Positions 25,939 to 35,237 of a DNA stretch of 64,000 nt are shown here, piece by piece. The stretch is from Kushneria avicenniae (GTDB lineage: Bacteria; Pseudomonadota; Gammaproteobacteria; Pseudomonadales; Halomonadaceae). A model generated the notes under the pieces. The model was not told where the DNA came from, ran no database searches, and saw only the letters and a list, made by a program, of their open reading frames with translations. Made by a program: the position numbers and the translations under genes. Location: assembly GCF_900112585.1 (NCBI RefSeq), contig NZ_FOLY01000002.1, positions 124,001 to 188,000 of the forward strand, written 5' to 3'. Position 1 is the stretch's first letter; each line of letters opens with the position of its first letter.

Positions 25939-26370
25939 TCAGTAATTGGGCCACAGACCGGGTGTGACCAGCTCCAGCAGGTGACCGTCCGGGTCGCGAA
26001 AGTAAAGGCTTTCACCACCCGGCGGCCAGTGTGTGCGCCCTTCGATGGCCACGTCATGATGTGCCAGGTGCGCCTCCCAGTCCTCCAGTGCCTCGGCATC
26101 GATGGCCAGCGCAATGTGCTGACGCCCGTCGCCATCATGGGGCGGGATGGTGCCCATGCCCTTCGGCAGGTGCACGGTGTCCTGCGTCTCTCCCTGTAGA
26201 AAGATCAGCAGCATCGACTGTCCGGTCGGATAAGCCGTAAAGCGTTCATCAAAGAGATGGGGCGTCAGGCCCAGTACCGTTTCGAAAAAGGCCCGTGCTC
26301 TCGCCATATCGGCGGTATAGAGCGCGGTTTCGATCACCCCATGCAGGGCGGGGGCAGACGGCTCGGACAT
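25939..26370 (-). CDS. VOC (glyoxalase/bleomycin-resistance fold) protein
   Basis: A 143-residue single-domain vicinal-oxygen-chelate protein. It contains the two beta-alpha-beta-beta-beta modules: ETALYTADMARARAFFETVLGL at the N-terminus and GESLYFRDPDGHLLELVTPGLW at the C-terminus, with HIALAID in between. The His and Glu of these segments could bind metal. The substrate cannot be predicted. The ATG at 26370 is preferred because AGGGAG lies upstream. Confidence 0.82.
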   Translation of the reverse strand: MSEPSAPALHGVIETALYTADMARARAFFETVLGLTPHLFDERFTAYPTGQSMLLIFLQGETQDTVHLPKGMGTIPPHDGDGRQHIALAIDAEALEDWEAHLAHHDVAIEGRTHWPPGGESLYFRDPDGHLLELVTPGLWPNY

Positions 26371-26408
26371 AAATAAACACTCCCTGAACATGTCACTGAA
26401 AGGGCAGT

Positions 26409-26426
26409 GTGGGCGAGCCCGCCCAC
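26409..26426 (-). other. Hairpin after the small ORF downstream of copA
   Basis: GTGGGCG-GGCT-CGCCCAC (minus strand) is a perfect 7-bp stem with a 4-base loop, 4 bases after the stop of the 27-codon ORF. There is no clear U-tract, so termination is uncertain; it marks the likely end of the copA transcript. Confidence 0.35.
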
Positions 26427-26430
26427 GCTG

Positions 26431-26514
26431 TCATGTGTCCTTGCGCCCACCCCAGAACCACCAGGCAATCACAGTGATCAGTGCGAGTCCCAGGGCATTG
26501 ATCAGAAGACTCAT
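26431..26514 (-). CDS. 27-residue single-helix membrane peptide
   Basis: An ATG overlapping the copA stop (ATGA) starts a 27-codon frame: M-S-L-L-I-N-A-L-G-L-A-L-I-T-V-I-A-W-W-F-W then GGRKDT. It is one hydrophobic helix followed by a short basic, polar tail, so N-out/C-in insertion is likely. It resembles the N-terminal anchor of cupredoxin-domain proteins found beside copA in other bacteria (from memory), without the cupredoxin domain. GGAGG lies six to ten bases before the ATG inside copA. Function unknown; probably linked to the ATPase. Confidence 0.6.
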   Translation of the reverse strand: MSLLINALGLALITVIAWWFWGGRKDT

Positions 26515-29318
26515 GAGTTGACCTCCTCGGCTGTGGTCGAACTGTCACTGTCCGAGCGTGTGATCTGTTCCGGCGTGAAGTGGCGCAGCCGGTTGGCATT
26601 GGTGACGACCGTCACCGAGGAGGCCGCCATGGCCAGGGCCGCTACCATGGGCGACAGCAGGGTGCCGGTCAGCGGGTAGAGCACGCCTGCGGCAATCGGG
26701 ATGCCCAGCGTGTTATAGGCAAAGGCGCCCCACAGGTTCTGCTTGATGTTCCTGATCGTGGCGCGACTCAGATCAATGGCATCGCTGATGCCGTGCAGCG
26801 AATCGCGCATCAGGGCGGCGCCTGCCGATTCAATCGCGACATCGCTGCCGGCCCCCATGGCAAAGCCCACATCGGCGGCGGCTAGTGCCGGCGCGTCGTT
26901 GATGCCATCGCCGGCCATGCCGACCACGTTACCCTCGCGGCGCAGCCGCTCGATGTGGGTCTGCTTGTCCTCGGGCAGAAGATTGGCGTGCACTTCATCG
27001 ATGCCTGCCTCTCTGGCAACCGCCTGCGCGGTGGGCTCGGCGTCGCCGGTCAGCATCACCACGCGCAGCCGACGATCGTGCAGACGCTCGATGGCCTTGC
27101 GTGCATCGTCGCGCAGCGGGTCCTGTATGGCCAGCAGGGCGACCAGTCGGCCATCGATGGCAAAGTGCAGCACGCTGCGGGCCTGAGATTCCCAGGTGCT
27201 GATGGTCTCCTGGGCCTCACCCAGGGCCACACCGTGCTCTTTCATCAGGGCCGCATTGCCCAGCGCCAGCGGCTCGCCGCTCAAACCGGTAGCGGTGACG
27301 CCTCGCCCGGAAAGGGCCTCGAAGTTTTTGACCTCGACAGCGTCTGAGGATTGCTCGTCGCACCAGGCCAGCACGGCGCTGGCCAGAGGATGCTCGGAGC
27401 CACGCTCAAGGCCGTTCAGCAGGGCCAGCGCCCTGCCATGGTCATCTGCCAGCCAGAGACTGTCAGTGACGCGCGGTTTGCCTTCGGTCAGCGTCCCGGT
27501 CTTGTCGACCACCAGCGCGGTCAGCTCGCCGATGCGCTGCAGCGACTCGCCGTGACGAATCAGAATCCCGGCGCTGGCGGCGCGACCCACGCCGATCATG
27601 GTCGAAATCGGGGTCGCCAGCCCCAGCGCGCACGGGCAGGCGATGATCAGCACCGACGTGGCCGTGATCAGCATATGGGTGAGTCGCGGCTCGGTGCCGA
27701 TGTTGAACCATATGAGCGCCGTGATGACTGCGGCGATCATGACGGCCGGCACAAAGATGCTGGCCACCCGGTCGGCCAGCCGACTGATGGGCGGGCGGGA
27801 GCCCTGCGCCTGACGCACCTGCTCGATAATGCGTGACAGGCTGGTGTCACCGCCCACCCGGGTCGCGCGCAGGGTCAGGGTGCCCCTGGTGTTGAGCGTG
27901 CCGGCCGACACCTGATCACCGGCTTCACGCGCAACGGCCTGAGGCTCACCGGTCAGCATGGATTCATCGATATGGCTGCGGCCCTCGACCACCTCGCCAT
28001 CCACCGGCACCCGCTCGCCGGGTCGCAGGCGGACAAGATCGCCCCGGGCCACGTCATCAATGGAGACATCGACGTCCTGATCCTCGCGAATGACCCGTGC
28101 CGTGCTGGCGCGCAGCGAGACCAGCTGCGACAGTGCCTTCGAGGTGCGCCCGCGTGAGCGGGTCTCGATGGCCTGTCCCAGGCTGATCAGGCCGATGATC
28201 ATGAGTGGTGCTTCGAAATAGAGCGAACGTGCCGCTTCGGGGACAATGCTCGGGAACAGCGCGACGAACATCGAGTAGAGCCAGGCGGTCGCGGTCCCGA
28301 TGGCCACCAGTAGATCCATGTTGGCCATGCGATGGCGCACCGCCTTGATGGCAGCATCGTAAAAGCCACGCCCGGCGACCATCATGATCGCCAGAATTCC
28401 CAATCCAATGACGATCCAGAACCAGCGTTCCCCGCCTTCCAGCTGCGGATGATGAAAGAACATTGACAGCATCAGGGCGACTCCCGGCACCAGCGCCAGC
28501 CAGGTGTCCCGAATCTTGTGACGATAGCTCTGCTGCTCCAGCTCGCCGCGGCGTGCCTCGCCCTGCTCGATGCTTTCGATGACTTCGGCACCGTAGCCGG
28601 CCTGTTCGACCGCCTTGATCAGATCTCTGGTAGCCGCGCTGCCGCTTACACGGGCGCTACGGGTTGCAAAGTTGACCTGAGCCTCATTCACGCCGTCGAC
28701 GTGACCCAGCGCGTTCTGGATGGTACGCACGCAGCCGGCACAGGTAATGCCGGACAGCTGCAGTTCGATGGCCTCGTTTGAGGCTGCCGGTGAATCTGCC
28801 GGTCTGTCGGCCTCGGCCAGGGCAGCATTATCGGACCCGGACCCGGACCCGGACCCGGACCCGGACCCGGACTCGGACCCGGCATCAGGGCCAGGCGCTG
28901 TCACCGGTATCTCTCCGACAGGGGCTGCTCGATAGCCCGCGGATTCCACGGCACGGATGACGTCATCACGCGATTGATGGGTAGTGATCGACAGGCGCTC
29001 GGTATCGAGCTCGATCTGCGCGTCGGGGTCAAGGGTTTCCAGCTCGGCGCGGGTACGTTTGACGCAGCCGCCGCAGTGCAGACCTTCAAGGTCCAGCTGA
29101 TAATGCTGAGGCGTATTTTTTTCCGGGGCAGCCTGAAAGCCGGCGCCTTCTACCGTCCTGATGACCTCTTCAAGGGCGTGATCGGTACGCATGGCAAGGT
29201 GGTCCACATCAATCTCGATATGGGCCTTCGGGTCGAGCGCCTCCAGCGCGGCGCGGGTGCGTTTGACGCAGCCGCCGCAGTGCAGGCCGCCCAGGGTGAG
29301 TCGGTGATCATGAGACAT
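26511..29318 (-). CDS. copA: Copper-exporting P1B-type ATPase with three HMA domains
   Basis: CopA pumps Cu+ out of the cytoplasm. The 935-residue protein has HMA1 (5-65) and HMA2 (72-133), both with the unusual LHCGGCVKRTR loop, a flexible linker with a Gly-Ser repeat (147-162), and HMA3 (183-248) with ITCAGC. The pump core shows TGE (456-458), CPC (561-563), DKTGT (605-609), SEHP (641-644), GDGIND (804-809), and the Cu+-class YN (868-869) and MAASS (897-901). ATG 29318 has GGGAG upstream. It overlaps the upstream regulator by 11 bases and is cotranscribed with it. Confidence 0.94.
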   Translation of the reverse strand: MSHDHRLTLGGLHCGGCVKRTRAALEALDPKAHIEIDVDHLAMRTDHALEEVIRTVEGAGFQAAPEKNTPQHYQLDLEGLHCGGCVKRTRAELETLDPDAQIELDTERLSITTHQSRDDVIRAVESAGYRAAPVGEIPVTAPGPDAGSESGSGSGSGSGSGSDNAALAEADRPADSPAASNEAIELQLSGITCAGCVRTIQNALGHVDGVNEAQVNFATRSARVSGSAATRDLIKAVEQAGYGAEVIESIEQGEARRGELEQQSYRHKIRDTWLALVPGVALMLSMFFHHPQLEGGERWFWIVIGLGILAIMMVAGRGFYDAAIKAVRHRMANMDLLVAIGTATAWLYSMFVALFPSIVPEAARSLYFEAPLMIIGLISLGQAIETRSRGRTSKALSQLVSLRASTARVIREDQDVDVSIDDVARGDLVRLRPGERVPVDGEVVEGRSHIDESMLTGEPQAVAREAGDQVSAGTLNTRGTLTLRATRVGGDTSLSRIIEQVRQAQGSRPPISRLADRVASIFVPAVMIAAVITALIWFNIGTEPRLTHMLITATSVLIIACPCALGLATPISTMIGVGRAASAGILIRHGESLQRIGELTALVVDKTGTLTEGKPRVTDSLWLADDHGRALALLNGLERGSEHPLASAVLAWCDEQSSDAVEVKNFEALSGRGVTATGLSGEPLALGNAALMKEHGVALGEAQETISTWESQARSVLHFAIDGRLVALLAIQDPLRDDARKAIERLHDRRLRVVMLTGDAEPTAQAVAREAGIDEVHANLLPEDKQTHIERLRREGNVVGMAGDGINDAPALAAADVGFAMGAGSDVAIESAGAALMRDSLHGISDAIDLSRATIRNIKQNLWGAFAYNTLGIPIAAGVLYPLTGTLLSPMVAALAMAASSVTVVTNANRLRHFTPEQITRSDSDSSTTAEEVNS
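28833..28880. repeat. Hexanucleotide tandem repeat (GGACCC)8
   Basis: Eight consecutive GGACCC units, seven perfect and one GGACTC, lie inside copA. On the coding strand they encode alternating Gly-Ser in the linker between HMA2 and HMA3. The unit is a multiple of three, so copy-number change would alter linker length without a frameshift. Confidence 0.9.
28920..29288 (-). repeat. Tandem duplication of HMA domains in copA
   Basis: The DNA for residues 11-65 and 79-133 of CopA is a tandem duplicate. The segments around GTGCGTTTGACGCAGCCG and GTACGTTTGACGCAGCCG (plus strand) differ by one base, and both give LHCGGCVKRTR followed by parallel EVIRTVEGAG/DVIRAVESAG ends. The similarity is higher than either shows with HMA3. 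Confidence 0.8.
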
Positions 29319-29766
29319 GAGAACTCCCTGCGTCGCGTGTGGGCGTGGGCGCCCCGGTGGGCGCATCGTTCCAGTGTTCGATCAGCTGACACAGCGTGTG
29401 GCCATCGGGGGCGCCATCCGGCATGGAGGACCAGGCGTTGAGCGCCTTTTCCATGCGATTCGCCAGCTGCTCCAGCTCCTGAATCTGCGCTCTGACTTCC
29501 GGCAGGCGCGTGCGCAGAAGATCGCGCACCATGGGACAGGGGGAATCACCGTGATCGGTATGAGCAAAGATCTCCCCGACCTCCTTGAGGCTGAAGCCCA
29601 GGGTTCTGGCGCGGTTGATAAAACGCAGCCGCCTGAGTGCCTCATCGTCAAAAAGCTGATAGCCGTTGTTGGGGTTGCGTTCGGCGTGGATCAGCCCCTG
29701 ATGGACATAGTGACGGATGGTTTCGTGGGTCACGTTGCCCCGTTCGGCCAGTTCACCAATTCTCAT
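29308..29766 (-). CDS. MerR-family metal-responsive regulator
   Basis: A 152-residue MerR-type activator: winged helix-turn-helix at 1-70 (MRIGELAERGNVTHETIRHYVHQGL-like start), then a dimerisation coiled coil (about 80-115) and a metal loop. Cys77 (SPCPMV) and Cys126 (HTLC) with nearby His residues are the candidate ligands. CueR-type Cu+ sensors have Ser at the position of Cys77 and a Cys-x7-Cys loop, neither seen here, so a divalent-metal sensor of ZntR type is also possible. Its 3' end overlaps copA, so it controls its own operon from the MerR-type promoter at 29799-29830. Confidence 0.85.
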   Translation of the reverse strand: MRIGELAERGNVTHETIRHYVHQGLIHAERNPNNGYQLFDDEALRRLRFINRARTLGFSLKEVGEIFAHTDHGDSPCPMVRDLLRTRLPEVRAQIQELEQLANRMEKALNAWSSMPDGAPDGHTLCQLIEHWNDAPTGAPTPTRDAGSSHVS

Positions 29767-29798
29767 GTCATTACCTGCCGGTTATCTGTCATGCGCTC

Positions 29799-29830
29799 AG
29801 CATAAAACCCTGGGGTAGCCACAGGGTCAA
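29799..29830 (-). promoter_or_regulatory. MerR-type promoter and operator of the regulator-copA operon
   Basis: Read on the minus strand: -35 TTGACC, a 20-base spacer and -10 TATGCT. The spacer region carries the dyad ACCCTG...CAGGGT (29807-29827). The over-long spacer with a dyad between the hexamers is the hallmark of MerR-family targets; 20 bases is the length in the ZntR target zntA, 19 in CueR targets. The start codon follows 33 bases after the -10. Confidence 0.8.
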
Positions 29831-29856
29831 GGTGACGAGTTTTCCCGGGTTTCCAT

Positions 29857-29886
29857 AAAAAACCCCCGCCGGGCAGAGCGAGGGTT
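29857..29886 (-). terminator. Terminator of the opp operon
   Basis: On the minus strand AACCC-T-CGC pairs with GCG-G-GGGTT (9 pairs including one G-T), followed by a run of T. It lies about 115 bases after the fused ATPase stop and ahead of the MerR promoter. Confidence 0.75.
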
Positions 29887-30000
29887 CTGGGTCATGCCAC
29901 AGCCTGTCTGGACATCGTGGCGCATCAGAAAGGCGGCATTGTCGTGGCCAATACTGCTGTCATCGGCCGCTTTCAAGCCACCCTGGATGCACGCCGTCCA

Positions 30001-31599
<1,599 letters not shown>

Positions 31600-31609
31600 G
31601 GTGAACTCC

Positions 31610-32575
31610 TTAGCGGGTACGCGGGTCGAGGGCATCGCGCAGCCCGTCGCCCAGGAAGTTGAGACAGAACAGCGTCACGGCCAGAAAGGCTGCGGGTACG
31701 ATCAGCATCCAGGGGGCGCCCTGCATGTTGGAGGTCCCTTCACTGATCAGAACGCCCCAGCTGGTGAGCGGTTCCTGCACGCCCAGACCGAGGAAGGAGA
31801 GAAAGCTCTCCAGCAGAATCACCTTGGGCACCGTCAGCGTCACATAGATGATGACCGGGCCGATCGAGTTGGGGATCAGATGGCGGGTCACGATTTTTGA
31901 ATCCCGCACGCCCAGCGCATGAGCGGCCTCGATGAACTCGCGGCGCTTGAGCGACAGCGTCTGGCCGCGCACGATACGCGCCATGTCGAGCCACTCCACC
32001 GCCCCGATCGCGGCGTAGATCAAAAAGATGTTACGGCCAAAGACCACCATCAACAGGATGACCAGAAACATGAAGGGCAGTGAGTACATGATGTCGACAA
32101 AGCGCATCATCAGGTTGTCGACGCGCCCGCCCATGTAGCCGGAAATCGCGCCATACAGTACACCAATGACCAGGCTCACCAGCGTGGCCACCAGCGCTAC
32201 GGACAGCGATACGCGACCGCCGTAGAGCGTACGGGTCAGCAGGTCACGGCCGTTGGCATCGGTACCCAGCCAGTGCTGGCCTTCCAGCGTCGGCGCGACG
32301 CCAAAAGCGTTCCAGTCCACTTCGGCCAGATCCCAGGGCAGAAACCAGGGACCGGCGATACAGATGATCGTCATCAGCACCAGCAGGATGAGGCTTGCCA
32401 TGGCGGCACGATTGTGGCGCAGGCGACGCCAGGCTTCGCGAGCCAGGCTTTCGCCGGGCTGGGCCACCGGGGCCTGGGGCGGGTTGGGGGCGCCGCCGCC
32501 CTGAGGGTGGTCAGCATTGTCCGCCGTCGTGCCGGGCGCGCCGTGGGCGTCATGAGCACCGTTGGAAGAAGTCAT
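31610..32575 (-). CDS. oppC: Oligopeptide ABC permease OppC
   Basis: A 321-residue permease of the OppC type: a cytoplasmic N-terminal region of about 50 residues rich in Gly, Pro and Ala, six transmembrane segments (about 58-78 and five from 118 on), and the binding-protein-dependent transport signature EAAHALGVRDSKIVTRHLIPNSIG that docks on the ATPase. It pairs with OppB; spacing of 12 bases to oppB. Confidence 0.93.
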   Translation of the reverse strand: MTSSNGAHDAHGAPGTTADNADHPQGGGAPNPPQAPVAQPGESLAREAWRRLRHNRAAMASLILLVLMTIICIAGPWFLPWDLAEVDWNAFGVAPTLEGQHWLGTDANGRDLLTRTLYGGRVSLSVALVATLVSLVIGVLYGAISGYMGGRVDNLMMRFVDIMYSLPFMFLVILLMVVFGRNIFLIYAAIGAVEWLDMARIVRGQTLSLKRREFIEAAHALGVRDSKIVTRHLIPNSIGPVIIYVTLTVPKVILLESFLSFLGLGVQEPLTSWGVLISEGTSNMQGAPWMLIVPAAFLAVTLFCLNFLGDGLRDALDPRTR

Positions 32576-32587
32576 GATGCGCTCCGA

Positions 32588-33514
32588 TCAGTCGTCATAG
32601 CGAATTTGCGGGTCGAACAGCGAATAGAGCAGATCGACAATCAGGTTCATCAACACGATCAGCACGCCGTAGAACACCACCGTGCCCATCACGAGCGTGT
32701 AGTCGCGATTAAGCGCGCCCTGAACGAAGTAGCGTCCGATGCCCGGCAGTCCGAAAATCTGTTCAATGACCACCGAGCCGGTGATGATGCCGGCGATGGC
32801 CGGCCCCAGGTAGGAAAGGACCGGCAGCATGGCCGGGCGCAGGGCGTGACGCCAGATGACCTGACGCTCGTTGAGCCCCTTGGCGCGAGCGGTGCGAATG
32901 AAATGGCTGCCCAGCACCTCGATCATCGAGGCACGCATCATGCGGGCGATATAGGCAATCTGCTGAATGGCCAGGGCCACCACTGGCAGCACCAGATTGG
33001 GCAGGGCGCCACCGTTCCAGCCACCTACCGGCAGCCAGCCCAGAATGACGCCGAAAAAGAGCGCCATCAGCGGGGCGATCACGAAGTTGGGCACAGCAAT
33101 GCCGCCCAGCGCCGTCCCCATCAACAGATAATCCACGGTCGAGTTGCGCTTGAGCGCGGCCATGACCCCCATGGGGATGCCCAGCAGCAGCGCCAGTGCA
33201 ATCGCCAGCCCCCCAAGCTCCAGACTGACCGGGAAGCCCTGGGCGATCAGGTCGGTGACCGAGAAGTCCTTGTATTTGAACGATGGCCCGAAATCGCCCT
33301 GAAAGAGATTGCCCATGTAGCGCAGGTACTGCATGGGCAGCGGTTCATCCAGGTGATAGGCCGCCATCAGGTTGGCTTCGATCTCCGGCGGCAGCTGGCG
33401 CTCCCCGTCAAAGGGCCCACCCGGGGCAACCCGCATCAGGAAAAACGAGGCCGTGATCACGATCAAAAGCGTGGGAATGGCCATGGCCAGACGCTTGGCG
33501 ATATAGCTCAGCAC
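32588..33514 (-). CDS. oppB: Oligopeptide ABC permease OppB
   Basis: A 308-residue permease with MLSYIAKRLAMAIPTLLIV at its N-terminus, six membrane segments and the EAA-like coupling loop HFIRTARAKGLNERQVIWRHAL. Length matches E. coli OppB (306). It forms the channel with OppC; 42 bases separate it from the last oppA paralogue upstream. Confidence 0.94.
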   Translation of the reverse strand: MLSYIAKRLAMAIPTLLIVITASFFLMRVAPGGPFDGERQLPPEIEANLMAAYHLDEPLPMQYLRYMGNLFQGDFGPSFKYKDFSVTDLIAQGFPVSLELGGLAIALALLLGIPMGVMAALKRNSTVDYLLMGTALGGIAVPNFVIAPLMALFFGVILGWLPVGGWNGGALPNLVLPVVALAIQQIAYIARMMRASMIEVLGSHFIRTARAKGLNERQVIWRHALRPAMLPVLSYLGPAIAGIITGSVVIEQIFGLPGIGRYFVQGALNRDYTLVMGTVVFYGVLIVLMNLIVDLLYSLFDPQIRYDD

Positions 33515-33556
33515 GGCGTGCTACCTCGGCGCAGGGTGAAGGTCGAAAACACGGGA

Positions 33557-35176
33557 TTACTCCTCGATGCTGATATAGCGCAGGGGGTGCACGTCCATCG
33601 GCGAGGACTCCCAGCCATGGACGCGCTCTGACACCAGCGCGGTGTTGACGTAATCGTAAAGCGGCAGCAGGGCGTAGTCATCGAGCAGGCGCTGCTGGGC
33701 CCGGGTCAGAAGCTCGACGCGCGCGCTCGGGTCGATGGCCTCACTGCTCTGTTCGACCAGTCGATCATAGGTGTCATCGTGATAGCCGCTGCTGCGAGCG
33801 GCGCTGCTGCCGGTGGTATAGCTGCCCAGAAAGTCATACGGGTCGTTGAGGGTAGCGGACATGCCGTAGCGGGCCAGCTGGAAATCGCCTTCACGGATGG
33901 CAGCGTAATGGCTGATCGCTTCGGTGTTGATCAGTGACACCTCGACCCCCAGCGGTTGCCACATGGCGGCCAGTGCCACCGCGATCTTCTTGTGATCTTC
34001 CAGCGTGTTGTAGCGCAGCGTCAGTCCGAGCGGGTGATTCGGACCGAACCCCGCAGCTTTCATCAGTTCACGGGCGCGCGCCATGCGCTCATTCATCGAC
34101 ATCTGCGCCATGGGCAGCTCACCTTGTGTGCCGCCGCTGGTCACCCGGGGTACCAGCCAGTAGGACGGTGTCTGGCCCATGCCCAGCAGCTGCTCGGTGA
34201 TGACCTCACGCCGCGTGGCCAGGTTCAGGGCTTCGCGGATCCGGATGTCGCTGAGCGGGCTGTCGGGACGAACGTTGAACATGTAGAAATATTCCGCCAC
34301 CAGCGGGCTGACCCGTAGCGCGTTGCCCAGTTCCTGACGCAGCTTCTCAAAGCGCCCGCCCGGAACGCTGGTATAGCTGATGTCCAGCGCGCCGGTGCGA
34401 AAGCGGTTGAGTGCGGCGGCCGACTCTTCCAGCGGATAGAGGATGACCTCATCAAGGGCGACCTCGCCGGCGTCGTAATAGTGCTCGTTTTTATCCAGCG
34501 TGATGTGATCCTGCGGTGACCACTCGCTCAGCGTGAAGGGACCGCTGACCACTGTATGGCCCGGCATCACCCAGCGCTCGCCGTCTGCTTCCAACACGTG
34601 CTCGGGCAGCGGGGCGGCTTCCGGCATGGCCATGGCCTGCAGGAACCAGGCGGTAGGGCGCTCAAGTCTGATTTCCAGATGGTGGTCATCCACGGCGTGC
34701 ACGCCCAGCGTTGCCGGGTTGGCCTTGCCGGCGTTGACTGCCCGGGCATTCTGGATCGGGTAGTAGAGATTGGCGTTGTGGGCCGCGATCTCCGGGCTCA
34801 ACAGCCGGCGCAGACTGAACACGGCATCACTGGCGGTCACGGGCTGGCCGTCGGACCATCTCGCATCATCCCGAAGCGTAAAGGTCCAGGTCAGACCGTC
34901 ATCGCTGAGCTGCCAGTGGCTGGCCAGCCCCGGTACCTGCTCGCCTTCGGGGTCCTGACTGACCAGCGTCTCGAAGAGCTCACGTACGATGCGCGCCTCC
35001 CAGACCCCGCTGGTCTTTTGCGGGTCGAGCGTACCGGGTTCGGCGCTATTATCGATGCGCAGCGTGGCCGCCATGCCAGGCACTGCAAGGCTCAGCAAAA
35101 GGGTGGCCAGCGCAATGCGTTTTAAAAGGCGATGGCGTCGGCACGCAGGAAGCCGGGAAAGCGTCGTGTCGGTCAT
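33557..35176 (-). CDS. oppA: OppA-type peptide-binding protein (paralogue 1)
   Basis: A 539-residue periplasmic binding protein of the SBP_bac_5 family, which delivers peptides to OppBC. A twin-cluster basic start (RRHRLLKR) leads to a signal peptide cleaved after GMA (about residue 36). TLDP, the QDPEGEQVPGLASHW segment and DARWSDG are family signatures. Of the four paralogues it is the most divergent: its C-terminal half has GDFQLARYGMSATLNDPYDFL where the others have GDFDVARAGWVADYDDAENFL-like text. It is the one nearest to the permease genes. Confidence 0.9.
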   Translation of the reverse strand: MTDTTLSRLPACRRHRLLKRIALATLLLSLAVPGMAATLRIDNSAEPGTLDPQKTSGVWEARIVRELFETLVSQDPEGEQVPGLASHWQLSDDGLTWTFTLRDDARWSDGQPVTASDAVFSLRRLLSPEIAAHNANLYYPIQNARAVNAGKANPATLGVHAVDDHHLEIRLERPTAWFLQAMAMPEAAPLPEHVLEADGERWVMPGHTVVSGPFTLSEWSPQDHITLDKNEHYYDAGEVALDEVILYPLEESAAALNRFRTGALDISYTSVPGGRFEKLRQELGNALRVSPLVAEYFYMFNVRPDSPLSDIRIREALNLATRREVITEQLLGMGQTPSYWLVPRVTSGGTQGELPMAQMSMNERMARARELMKAAGFGPNHPLGLTLRYNTLEDHKKIAVALAAMWQPLGVEVSLINTEAISHYAAIREGDFQLARYGMSATLNDPYDFLGSYTTGSSAARSSGYHDDTYDRLVEQSSEAIDPSARVELLTRAQQRLLDDYALLPLYDYVNTALVSERVHGWESSPMDVHPLRYISIEE

Positions 35177-35237
35177 TGTTGTTGTCCGGGGCCATGATCG
35201 TGCCGTGCAGAGATGATGACCCGCACGGCGTCAGGCG

